From NCBI GenBank assembly GCA_002372775.1, contig DFIJ01000139.1:1-22963 (forward strand): a DNA stretch of 22,963 nucleotides, read 5' to 3'. The number at the start of each line of letters is the position of its first letter. Positions within the stretch are counted from its first letter, which is position 1. Below the pieces are notes generated by a model, which did no database searches, had not been told where the DNA came from, and saw only the letters and a program-made list of their open reading frames with translations. The stretch is from Christensenella sp. UBA3700 (GTDB lineage Bacteria > Bacillota > Clostridia > Christensenellales > UBA3700). The position numbers and the translations under genes are program-made. Shown in pieces: positions 1 through 7,078 of this stretch.

Positions 1-23
1 CTTTAACTTTGCTTTTGAGTATA

Positions 24-1409
24 TTAGAATTCTAATTTTTCAGCTAAGAACTTTTCAAGATCTGCAATTGGCATTCTTACTTGTTCCATTGTGTCTCTAT
101 CTCTTACTGTTACAGTGTTGTCTTGTAATGTATCGTAGTCGATAGTAATACAATATGGAGTACCAATTTCGTCTTGTCTTCTATATCTCTTACCGATAGA
201 ACCAGCTTCATCGTATGTTACTGAGAACTTCTTTGCTAATGCCTTGAATACTTCTTCTGACTTTTCTGTTAAGTCTTTCTTTTGAAGAGGTAAGATAGCA
301 GCCTTATAAGGTGCTAGGGCAGGAACGAAGTGCATAACAACACGAGTATCATTTTCAAGTTGTTGTTCTTCATAAGCGTTGCAAAGCATAGCAAGTACCA
401 TTCTTTCAACACCTAAAGATGGTTCAATAACATATGGAACATACTTTTCATTTGTTACAGGATCTGTGTATTCTAAGTTCTTACCAGATTCTTTAATATG
501 GCACTTTAAGTCATAGTCAGTTCTATCTGCTACGCCCCAAAGTTCTCCCCAACCAAATGGGAATTTGAATTCAAAGTCTGTTGTTGCTTTTGAATAGAAG
601 CATAGTTCATCTTTATCATGATCTCTAAGCTTTAATCTATCTTCTTTCATACCTAATGAAAGTAACCATTCTTTGCAGAAGTTCTTCCAGTAGTTGAACC
701 ATTCAAGGTCTGTACCTGGCTTGCAGAAGAATTCAAGTTCCATTTGTTCGAATTCTCTTACACGGAAGATGAAGTTACCAGGAGTAATTTCGTTTCTGAA
801 TGACTTACCAATTTGACCAATACCAAATGGAACTTTCATTCTTGATGTTCTTTGAACATTGTTGAAGTTAACGAAAATACCTTGAGCTGTTTCTGGACGA
901 AGATATAGAGTTGTTGATGTATCTTCTGTAACACCTTGGAAAGTCTTGAACATTAAGTTGAACTTTCTGATGCCAGTGAAATCAGATGTACCACAAGTAG
1001 GGCATGGAATCTTGTTATCTAAAACATACTTTTCCATTTGCTCGTTAGACCAACCAGCGATATTCATTTCGATACCTTTCTTCTTGTTCCATTCTTCGAT
1101 TAGGTTATCTGCACGATGACGAGCCTTACAATGCTTACAATCCATTAGAGGATCACTAAATCCACCAACGTGACCTGAAGCAACCCATGTTTGTGGGTTC
1201 ATTAATATAGCACAGTCAATACCTGTGTTTAATGTGTTTTCTTGAACGAATTTCTTCCACCAAGCTTTCTTAATATTGTTTTTTAACTCAACACCTAGAG
1301 GGCCGTAATCCCATGTGTTTGCTAAACCACCATAGATTTCGCTACCTGGATATACGAAACCACGGCCTTTACATAAAGCTACAAGCTTATCCATTGTAAG
1401 TTCTGCCAT
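24..1409 (-). CDS. glyS: Glycyl-tRNA synthetase, class II single-subunit type
   Basis: Charges tRNA-Gly with glycine in the cytoplasm. The 461-residue length fits the homodimeric GlyRS rather than the separate alpha/beta-subunit type. Visible class II signatures are the N-terminal [14 protein letters not shown] and YGPLG segment, RPETAQGIF (about 171-179, motif 2 region), [17 protein letters not shown], and motif 3 GVERMVLAM starting at G333. Two CxxC pairs (C91/C94 and C136/C139) lie in the insertion and may bind a metal; that is an inference. The start at 1409 is preceded by an AAAGGAG ribosome binding site with normal spacing. The gene is transcribed leftwards from a near-consensus promoter about 40 bases upstream of the start. 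That short leader has no room for a T-box. The stop codon is inside the window, but any terminator lies beyond its edge. Confidence 0.98.
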   Translation of the reverse strand: MAELTMDKLVALCKGRGFVYPGSEIYGGLANTWDYGPLGVELKNNIKKAWWKKFVQENTLNTGIDCAILMNPQTWVASGHVGGFSDPLMDCKHCKARHRADNLIEEWNKKKGIEMNIAGWSNEQMEKYVLDNKIPCPTCGTSDFTGIRKFNLMFKTFQGVTEDTSTTLYLRPETAQGIFVNFNNVQRTSRMKVPFGIGQIGKSFRNEITPGNFIFRVREFEQMELEFFCKPGTDLEWFNYWKNFCKEWLLSLGMKEDRLKLRDHDKDELCFYSKATTDFEFKFPFGWGELWGVADRTDYDLKCHIKESGKNLEYTDPVTNEKYVPYVIEPSLGVERMVLAMLCNAYEEQQLENDTRVVMHFVPALAPYKAAILPLQKKDLTEKSEEVFKALAKKFSVTYDEAGSIGKRYRRQDEIGTPYCITIDYDTLQDNTVTVRDRDTMEQVRMPIADLEKFLAEKLEF

Positions 1410-1448
1410 TTTTTATGACTCCTTTTAATCTTTAAAATTATCTAGATA

Positions 1449-1478
1449 ATTATAGTTATTTAATATAGTATTTGTCAA
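1449..1478 (-). promoter_or_regulatory. Promoter of glyS
   Basis: Read on the minus strand, TTGACA (complement of 1473-1478) and TATAAT (complement of 1449-1454) are both perfect boxes with an 18-base spacer. Transcription would start near 1442, giving a leader of about 30 bases. Its -35 box is almost superimposed on a -35 candidate for the rightward gene pair. Confidence 0.8.
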
Positions 1479-1499
1479 AGCATTATTTCCTTATAGAAT
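1472..1499 (+). promoter_or_regulatory. Candidate promoter for the membrane protein / RsgI-like lipoprotein pair
   Basis: TTGTCA (1472-1477) and TAGAAT (1494-1499) are separated by 16 bases. Starting near 1506, the transcript would carry a leader of about 55 bases that includes GGAG at 1545-1548. A second, poorer alternative is TTGTCA (1524-1529) with TAAAAT (1549-1554) and a 19-base spacer; that one would start almost at the ATG. I cannot decide between them by eye. Confidence 0.45.
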
Positions 1500-1560
1500 A
1501 GAAGAAATGATATATAAAAATTGTTGTCAATAATATGTAAAATTGGAGTAAAATAGAATT

Positions 1561-1845
1561 ATGAAAAAATACAATTACATTACATGGTGGTTATCTACAA
1601 GCGTTAAACACATATCTTATAAGATATGGAGATATATTATGTTCCCAGTAATTTTTATTCTTTGGGTTGCTTGTATAGGTGCCTTTAGAGATTTATATTG
1701 GCAACTTAGTTTATATGTTATTTTGCCATGCGTAGTTATTGATTTAATTTGGAATGCAATTACTTATAGCTTAGTAGGGAATAAGCTTACGATAGAGAGT
1801 GATAATATTGCTAAAAAAGAGGTTGAAAATGAAAAAGAAAATTAG
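1561..1845 (+). CDS. Small two-span membrane protein of unknown function
   Basis: I do not recognise this 94-residue protein. It has a basic, aromatic N-terminus rich in Trp, Tyr and Lys, then two hydrophobic segments at about residues 27-44 and 50-71, and a short Lys/Glu-rich tail. Both ends are probably cytoplasmic. The start is fixed by an in-frame stop at 1549-1551. The only ribosome-binding-like sequence is GGAG at 1545-1548, 12 bases before the ATG, so initiation may be weak. Its last 17 bases overlap the next gene, which encodes a lipoprotein with an RsgI-type domain. The overlap suggests translational coupling and a shared role at the membrane. Nothing in the sequence shows an anti-sigma domain here. 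Confidence 0.8.
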   Translation: MKKYNYITWWLSTSVKHISYKIWRYIMFPVIFILWVACIGAFRDLYWQLSLYVILPCVVIDLIWNAITYSLVGNKLTIESDNIAKKEVENEKEN

Positions 1846-3277
1846 TGCGTTATTATGTATTTTTGCAATACTTGTTTGTCTTTTTAGTTTCGTTGCTTGT
1901 AAAAATGATGAAAGTAATGAAGACCAAGCAGTTGCAACAAGTATGGTTAGAATGGATATAAATCCATCAGTAGAATTAATCCTTGATCAAAACGATAAAG
2001 TATTGTCATTTAGGGTTGAAAATGAAGATGCTGCTCTTGCTTTCTATGGTGAAGAGGGCGTAGTTGGCTTAACTGTGGAAGAAGCAACAAATAAGATCCT
2101 TGATATAACAGCAGAATATGACTACTTAAATAAAGATAACAATGATGTTTCCATTTCCGTTTATGGAAAAGATGGCGATGCAGAAAACGCTATTTTTACA
2201 AAAATTAAGGCTAGCATGGAAACTAATACAGAGACTTACAAATTTGATGTAGTAATTAACAATAATAATTCTGATTTTAGTAATGAAATTGTTGTTGAAA
2301 AGTTGAAAGATAGATATCCAAATTTAACAGTATCTAAATATGCTCTTATCAACGAGGCTGTTGAATGTGATGCATCTTTAACATTTGATGCTGCGTATGA
2401 GATGTCAATTTCTGACTTATTAAAGACTATTAATATTAATTCAGATAAAGTTATCGATGATGTAAGTAATTCATTCTTGCATGTTGTTGATAACTATCTT
2501 GCTAAAATGCAGGAAAAATATGAAAGTTCTAAGGAAACAAGATTAAAGTCTGCAACAGCATCTGCATATATTTCATCATCAAAATTAGAGATACTTCAAG
2601 AGGCTGCCGAGTACTCGGCTTTAGTTGGAAGTGAAAGCCTTTTGCAAAGTTTATCTAATATAAAAGATGGAGTATTAAATCATGAATTAACTGATGCTCA
2701 AATTAATGCTGTACTTAATGCATTAGCTCCTTTAAATACAACAGTTGATGATCTAAAAGATAGCACAAATGAAATAGTGACAACTAAATCAGTTATTAAT
2801 TATATTAATAATCAAATCAGTGTTAATGCATCATTTGAGGCAACTGTAGGTGAAGATAATATCGCTACTATAAAAGCACAGTTGGTTGCTGCTGAGAATA
2901 ATCCTGTAAAGCTTAGCCTTTTGATAAGTGCACCAATAAAAGCTTTATCTTACTTGGATCTAGACAAGAGCGCTGATGAGCTTACACTTGATGATGTAGA
3001 TGAGATTCTTGCAAAGATTAAGGCAAAAGAGGAAGTAGTAAAAGATCAAATAGAAGCAAAATTAACAGAAGAAGATAAAGCAAGCATTAAGGCTAAGGTT
3101 GATGAAACTATGGCCAAATTTGATGAGGTTTATGAAAGGTATATAGATATTATTGATGGCGGAAGAAACAAAATCTTGCAATCATTACAGGCTGAAAAAG
3201 AATCATTAAAAGAAAATAAAGTTTCATTTAGAGTTCATGGAGAAGTTAGTGGACAAGTAAGCGGTGTTAACAAATAA
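1829..3277 (+). CDS. Lipoprotein with RsgI-type autoproteolytic domain and helical C-terminus
   Basis: 482 residues from the ATG at 1829. An in-frame ATG ten codons earlier is less likely because it would add a charged stretch before the signal peptide; AAGAGG sits before the chosen start. A type II signal peptide ends at Cys24 (FSFVAC). Residues about 38-210 resemble the extracytoplasmic domain of RsgI-family anti-sigma factors: MDINPSVEL with the Asn45-Pro46 junction, a following LSFRVENEDA segment, an EEATNKIL helix, and the later block LTVSKYALINEAVE...DLLKTI. In clostridial RsgI this Asn-Pro bond is broken autocatalytically during signalling. Here the domain hangs from a lipid anchor, with no transmembrane helix, no cytoplasmic anti-sigma segment and no sigI gene nearby. 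The remainder is acidic and largely helical, with a charged Lys/Glu-rich helix at about 395-470. The biological role is unknown. Confidence 0.85.
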   Translation: MKKKISALLCIFAILVCLFSFVACKNDESNEDQAVATSMVRMDINPSVELILDQNDKVLSFRVENEDAALAFYGEEGVVGLTVEEATNKILDITAEYDYLNKDNNDVSISVYGKDGDAENAIFTKIKASMETNTETYKFDVVINNNNSDFSNEIVVEKLKDRYPNLTVSKYALINEAVECDASLTFDAAYEMSISDLLKTININSDKVIDDVSNSFLHVVDNYLAKMQEKYESSKETRLKSATASAYISSSKLEILQEAAEYSALVGSESLLQSLSNIKDGVLNHELTDAQINAVLNALAPLNTTVDDLKDSTNEIVTTKSVINYINNQISVNASFEATVGEDNIATIKAQLVAAENNPVKLSLLISAPIKALSYLDLDKSADELTLDDVDEILAKIKAKEEVVKDQIEAKLTEEDKASIKAKVDETMAKFDEVYERYIDIIDGGRNKILQSLQAEKESLKENKVSFRVHGEVSGQVSGVNK

Positions 3278-3298
3278 TAACAAATAGAATATGATAAC

Positions 3299-3335
3299 TA
3301 GGCGGCTTTTTACAAGTCGCCTAATTTTATTTATG
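3299..3335 (+). terminator. Intrinsic terminator after the RsgI-like lipoprotein gene
   Basis: A stem TAGGCGGCTT / AAGTCGCCTA (10 pairs including one G-T wobble) closes a 5-base loop at 3299-3323 and is followed by a T-rich run, ATTTTATTTAT. It lies 21 bases after the stop codon. Confidence 0.85.
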
Positions 3336-3350
3336 CGTGCTTACGCGCAT
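3333..3350. other. Small GC-rich hairpin of unknown role
   Basis: ATGCGTG / CGCGCAT pair around the loop CTTA (seven pairs with one wobble) immediately after the preceding terminator. No T-run follows on either strand, so it is not a good terminator itself. It could be a backup stem or a chance inverted repeat. Confidence 0.3.
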
Positions 3351-3355
3351 TATTC

Positions 3356-3385
3356 TTGCTAATAATATAATTATTATGTTATACT
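3356..3385 (+). promoter_or_regulatory. Promoter of the ECF-coaX-hom-uvrBA operon
   Basis: TTGCTA (3356-3361), an 18-base spacer, and TATACT (3380-3385) preceded by TG at 3377-3378, which makes an extended -10 element. The predicted start is near 3392, which leaves a leader of about 90 bases before the first gene. Confidence 0.65.
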
Positions 3386-3483
3386 CTTTGAAGATTAATG
3401 GCACTTTTAGGGCTATATAATCAAATAAAAATAACGTCACCATATGTAGGGTATCCAATTAAGGAACTCAAGCGAGGTAAAGT

Positions 3484-4146
3484 ATGACAAAGTCAAAAAC
3501 AAAGAAGATAGCTTTGCTATCAGTAATGTTGGCACTTGTAATTATTTTCTGTTTTGTGCCAATTTCATTCGGAACAGTAACACTTGCATTAATGATATTG
3601 CCAGTTTTAGTTATTGCCCAGATTGAAGATTTCACAACAACATTGATTCTTTCAGTATTAATGGGTGTTGTAAATGAAATAGCATGGTATACAACAAAGG
3701 CTGGAGCTGTATTAGCACCTGTATTCCAAAACCCACTTGTTTGTATCGTGCCAAGAATATTAATTGGTGTTATTGCATGGCTTGTAACACACTTTGGTAG
3801 AAAGTGGTTTGTTAAAGAAACAATGGCTCCTTCAGCAAAGATTGCTGTTGAACAAGTAATTTCTGCTGTATCTGCAGCATTAGGCGTTTTAGTTAATACA
3901 GGATTTGTAGGTTTATTTACAGTTCTTTTATTCAACAATCAAACATTATCTAATGGTACTGCTGTAAGCATTGAATATATTTTAGGTTGGTTTAGCATAA
4001 ACTTTGTAATTGAAATTATATCTTTTGCTATTCTAACACCACCAATAGCGTTTGCTTTAACTAAAGCTGGTTTTGGTGCTAATAAAATAGATAAGAATAA
4101 GATCTTAGAAGAAAAGGTTGATAATCAATCTGAAGAGGAAGAGTAA
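3484..4146 (+). CDS. ECF transporter S component, probably for pantothenate
   Basis: 220-residue very hydrophobic protein with about five or six membrane segments, of the substrate-binding S-component type used by energy-coupling factor vitamin transporters. It starts with a basic stretch (MTKSKTKK) and has the FQNPLVCIVPRILIG segment that I associate with the S-component fold. The C-terminus is charged (EEKVDNQSEEEE) and cytoplasmic. The shared T and A ATPases and the T component are not encoded here, so they must be elsewhere. The stop codon overlaps the ATG of coaX by one base (TAATG), which makes pantothenate the likeliest substrate by context; the sequence alone does not prove this. GAGG at 3474-3477 is the ribosome binding site. 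The leader shows no riboswitch that I recognise. Confidence 0.85.
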   Translation: MTKSKTKKIALLSVMLALVIIFCFVPISFGTVTLALMILPVLVIAQIEDFTTTLILSVLMGVVNEIAWYTTKAGAVLAPVFQNPLVCIVPRILIGVIAWLVTHFGRKWFVKETMAPSAKIAVEQVISAVSAALGVLVNTGFVGLFTVLLFNNQTLSNGTAVSIEYILGWFSINFVIEIISFAILTPPIAFALTKAGFGANKIDKNKILEEKVDNQSEEEE

Positions 4147-4940
4147 TGTTATTAGTAATTGATGTAGGAAACACAAACATTAAGCTTGGTGTATATGATG
4201 GAGATAGATTAGTTAATTCTTGGAGACTTTCTGTTAAAGTTGCAAGAACTGCTGATGAACTTGGTATTTCTATCGATAGTTTGTTCAAAACAAAGAACAT
4301 CACATTTAAAGATATTGATGGAATTATTATGTCTTCAGTACAACCAGCATTAAATTACACAGTAGAGCATGCTTGTGAGTACTATATGAACATAAAGCCA
4401 ATACTTGTTGGTCCTGGTGTTAAAACAGGTTTAAACATTAAATATGTAAATCCACATGAACTTGGTGCAGACAGAATAGTTAATTCTGTAGCTGGTTATA
4501 AGTTATATGGTGGTCCATGTATCATTGTAGACTTTGGTACAGCTACAACATTTAATGTTATTTCTGAACAAGGTGAATTCTTGGGTGGATGTATTGCTCC
4601 TGGAATTAAGACAAGTTTGGAAGCTTTAGCAGATAATACTTCAATGCTTACTAGCGTTGAACTTGTTAAGCCAAAGACATCAGTAGGTAAGACAACTGTA
4701 ACTAACTTACAATCAGGTATAGTTTATGGCTTTACAGGACTTGTTAAGTACTTATTAGAGAAGTTAAAGAAGGATGCAAATGTAGAAAACGCAAAAGTTG
4801 TTGTAACTGGCGGTTTAAGCGAACTTGTTTGCGGAGTTGATTCTTCTTTAAATATAAATAAAATTGATAGATATTTAACACTAAAAGGTTTAAAATTAAT
4901 TTACGACTTGAATAAAGATAATAAACAAGAGGAGAAATAA
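4146..4940 (+). CDS. coaX: Type III pantothenate kinase
   Basis: Phosphorylates pantothenate with ATP as the first step of coenzyme A synthesis, in the cytoplasm. The 264-residue length is typical of CoaX. It shows the ASKHA-fold phosphate motif DVGNTN (6-11), the substrate segment GADRIVN (107-113) with the catalytic Asp109, and VDFGTATTFNV (128-138) with Asp129, which fits the monovalent-cation/ATP site. The start overlaps the stop of the transporter gene by one base, and the purine-rich end of that gene (GAAGAGGAAGAG) acts as the ribosome binding site. Type III enzymes are not subject to CoA feedback inhibition, so supply may be set by uptake through the partner gene. That last point is inference from the family. 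Confidence 0.97.
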   Translation: MLLVIDVGNTNIKLGVYDGDRLVNSWRLSVKVARTADELGISIDSLFKTKNITFKDIDGIIMSSVQPALNYTVEHACEYYMNIKPILVGPGVKTGLNIKYVNPHELGADRIVNSVAGYKLYGGPCIIVDFGTATTFNVISEQGEFLGGCIAPGIKTSLEALADNTSMLTSVELVKPKTSVGKTTVTNLQSGIVYGFTGLVKYLLEKLKKDANVENAKVVVTGGLSELVCGVDSSLNINKIDRYLTLKGLKLIYDLNKDNKQEEK

Positions 4941-4945
4941 GATAT

Positions 4946-6217
4946 ATGAAGAAAGTAGGTGTAGCAATCCTTGGTCTTGGAGTTGTTGGTGGTGGTACTG
5001 CCAGAATCCTTATCGACCGTAAAGAAAGAATCAAAGAGGAATATGGTGTTGAAGCTAACATCGTAGCCGTTTTAGATAAGTTCCCAGAAAGAGTAACAAA
5101 TCTTGGTTTAAGCTTAGATATTTTAGCTACTTCAATTGATGATATTTGTAACAATCCTACAGTTGATATCGTTGTTGAATGTATGGGTGGTTTAGAGCCA
5201 GCTAAGACATTCTTAACAAAGGCATTAGAAGCAGGAAAGAGCATTGTAACATCAAACAAGGAAATGTTTGCTAAATCTTGGCCAGATCTAGAAAAGGCTG
5301 CTCAAAAGACTGGTGCTGGTTTATATTATGAAGCTACTACTGGTGGTGGTATGCCAATTATTAGAACTATGACAACAGCAATGCAAGCTAATAATATTCT
5401 AGAAATTAAGGCTATTATTAACGGAACAACAAACTACATCTTAACAAGAATGACAGAAGAAAACGCTGATTATGCAACAGTGCTTAAGGATGCTCAAGCA
5501 TTAGGTTTTGCTGAAAGAAATCCAGTTGCTGACGTTGAAGGTTACGATTCTTCATACAAGCTATCTATCTTATCTACTCTTGCTTTCAATAAGAGAGTTC
5601 CAGCTGATGTTATCTTCAGAGAAGGTATTACAAACATTACAGCTGACGATATTAAGTTAGGTAAGGAAATGGGATATATCGTTAAGTTACTTGCTATCGC
5701 TAAGCAAATTAACGGTAAGATTGAAGCTAGAGTTCACCCAGTATTCTTACCAAAGAGTCATCCTCTTGCAAGCGTAAGCAACTCATTCAATGCTGTATTC
5801 GTAACAGGTGATGCTGTTGGCGATATCATGACATATGGTAGAGGTGCTGGTGCTCTTCCTACAGGAAGCGCTATCGTAAGTGATATTATTTACTGCGCAA
5901 GACAAGTTGAGCATGCTAGATATTCAGAAATCTTCACAGAAATCACAGAAGATGAATTAATTAAGAACTTCGAAAGCGAATATTATGTAAGATTAACAGT
6001 TCATGATGTTCCAGGCGTTCTTGCTGATATTACAAATGTATTAAAGAAATATAACATTTCTATTTCACAAATTAAGCAAGATAAGAATAACGATATCATT
6101 CCAATTACATTCGTTACTCAAAAGGCTCATGAATTCGATATGATGAATGCTGTTAAGGATATTGAAAAGTTAGACAATATCATTAAGGTAGAAAACGTAA
6201 TTAGAGTAGAGGAATAA
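4946..6217 (+). CDS. hom: Homoserine dehydrogenase with C-terminal ACT domain
   Basis: Reduces aspartate semialdehyde to homoserine with NAD(P)H, the branch point to threonine, methionine and isoleucine. 423 residues, as in the monofunctional Gram-positive enzyme. The Rossmann motif GLGVVGGGT is at 10-18. VTSNKEM holds the conserved Lys105, INGTTNYIL (about 158-166) is in the substrate site, and DVEGYDSSYKLSIL holds the catalytic Lys205. An ACT domain (about 346-423: LTVHDVPGVLADITNVLKKY) suggests allosteric control by an end product, usually threonine. AGAGGAG precedes the start by 11 bases. It follows coaX after five bases and is not accompanied by thrB, thrC or lysC, so the rest of the pathway is elsewhere. 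Codons ending in C are commoner here than in its neighbours. Confidence 0.97.
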   Translation: MKKVGVAILGLGVVGGGTARILIDRKERIKEEYGVEANIVAVLDKFPERVTNLGLSLDILATSIDDICNNPTVDIVVECMGGLEPAKTFLTKALEAGKSIVTSNKEMFAKSWPDLEKAAQKTGAGLYYEATTGGGMPIIRTMTTAMQANNILEIKAIINGTTNYILTRMTEENADYATVLKDAQALGFAERNPVADVEGYDSSYKLSILSTLAFNKRVPADVIFREGITNITADDIKLGKEMGYIVKLLAIAKQINGKIEARVHPVFLPKSHPLASVSNSFNAVFVTGDAVGDIMTYGRGAGALPTGSAIVSDIIYCARQVEHARYSEIFTEITEDELIKNFESEYYVRLTVHDVPGVLADITNVLKKYNISISQIKQDKNNDIIPITFVTQKAHEFDMMNAVKDIEKLDNIIKVENVIRVEE

Positions 6218-6699
6218 TGCTATCAGATAAGGCAACACAATTAACTATAGCTCTTGTTGAAAAGATCGACGCTAAAGTTGGCGGCGCATACAAGATTTTT
6301 GGTTGGGACGAAATTGCTCCTCTTGTTGGCAAGGAAACGGTAGACCAAGAACTAAAGGATTTGTTTGAAGAAGTTAGATTAAATTCTTGTTTAACTTTAA
6401 AATACAAAGACGATAATGAAGTATGCTTTGCTATGACAGATAAGGCGATTCTTTTAAAGCAAGATTTAGATGCTATGAAAAAAGCCCAAGAGGGTAAAGT
6501 AGAAGCTCCTATGGTTAAGGTTGACGATCAAGGTAACTCAATGGTTGTATTGCCTTCATCTAAGAATTATTTACAAATCGTAGATAACAAATCAAAAGCT
6601 CCATCTAGAATATCATCATTCTTTGCTGGAATCGGTGGTGGCGCATTAGGCGGAGCTTTGATTTATGCTATAATATATATAGTGCAAAATTTACTATAA
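6217..6699 (+). CDS. Tail-anchored winged-helix-like protein, unknown function (first of a pair)
   Basis: 160 residues, not assigned to a named family. Residues about 1-90 look like a small helical/winged-helix fold ending in a beta-hairpin (TLKYKDDNEVCFAMTDKAILL). A polar linker follows, then one C-terminal membrane segment at about 134-159 rich in glycine (FAGIGGGALGGALIYAIIY). No signal peptide is present, so the soluble domain should face the cytoplasm with the tail in the membrane. The ATG overlaps the stop of hom by one base. The next gene has the same architecture, and the hairpin regions align (EVCFAMTDKA with [10 protein letters not shown]), which suggests an ancient duplication. A membrane-tethered regulator or scaffold is possible. 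No DNA target can be inferred. Confidence 0.8.
   Translation: MLSDKATQLTIALVEKIDAKVGGAYKIFGWDEIAPLVGKETVDQELKDLFEEVRLNSCLTLKYKDDNEVCFAMTDKAILLKQDLDAMKKAQEGKVEAPMVKVDDQGNSMVVLPSSKNYLQIVDNKSKAPSRISSFFAGIGGGALGGALIYAIIYIVQNLL
6666..6674 (+). promoter_or_regulatory. Possible internal extended -10 promoter before the second tail-anchored gene and uvrBA
   Basis: TGCTATAAT, a perfect extended -10, lies within the last codons of the preceding gene and would start transcription near 6681. No convincing -35 is seen. Another TATAAT lies at 6695-6700, but its start site would cut into the ribosome binding site. AT-rich sequence makes such matches common, so this is tentative. Confidence 0.3.
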
Positions 6700-6714
6700 T
6701 CTAAGGGAGGAAAT

Positions 6715-7077
6715 ATGCTTACAAAGAAGACAAAAGCTTTAATGAGAGCTGTTTATGATAAAGCTGTAGCTAAAGATGGCGTATGTTTAGTAAGCCAAAA
6801 TGATTTATTACAAAGCATCCCTTATAGAATTGAATTTAATCACGAGGACTTAGCTCCTTCAATTAAAGCCTTATCTAATGAAGGTTATTTTGAAGTAATC
6901 GAAACAGAAAGAAAGGGCGATATTTATTACTGCTTTACACTTCAACAAGCTGGTTATGATTTCTCAAGACAAATTGCCTTAGAAAAGAGACAAATTAGAA
7001 TGAAGATTATATTAACAGTTGCAGGTGTTATAGGCGCTTTCTTATTAAGATCACTTATCTCAGCAATAGCTGGTTAG
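6715..7077 (+). CDS. Tail-anchored winged-helix-like protein, unknown function (second of a pair)
   Basis: 120 residues, not recognised as a named family. The N-terminal part (about 1-88) reads as a winged helix: an initial helix, [12 protein letters not shown] as a second helix, [17 protein letters not shown] as a recognition-type helix running into a strand, then the hairpin [17 protein letters not shown] basic helix leads to one C-terminal membrane segment (about 97-118) and the protein ends at once, as in tail-anchored proteins. AGGGAGG lies four bases before the ATG, unusually close. It follows the first member of the pair after 15 bases and is separated from uvrB by one base, so it is co-transcribed with both. 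Confidence 0.8.
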   Translation: MLTKKTKALMRAVYDKAVAKDGVCLVSQNDLLQSIPYRIEFNHEDLAPSIKALSNEGYFEVIETERKGDIYYCFTLQQAGYDFSRQIALEKRQIRMKIILTVAGVIGAFLLRSLISAIAG

Positions 7078-7078
7078 T

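Noticed and set aside
1410..1448. T-box or other aminoacylation-sensing leader for glyS
   Set aside because: The promoter lies too close; about 30 bases of leader cannot hold a T-box, and no terminator stem is present.
3386..3483. Known vitamin riboswitch before the ECF gene
   Set aside because: I could not match the conserved cores of the classes I know, so I list the leader only as unexplained.
3468..3938. Long antisense reading frame opposite the ECF S-component gene
   Set aside because: It has no ribosome binding site, reads as a mirror of the membrane protein's codon pattern and has no recognisable protein features.
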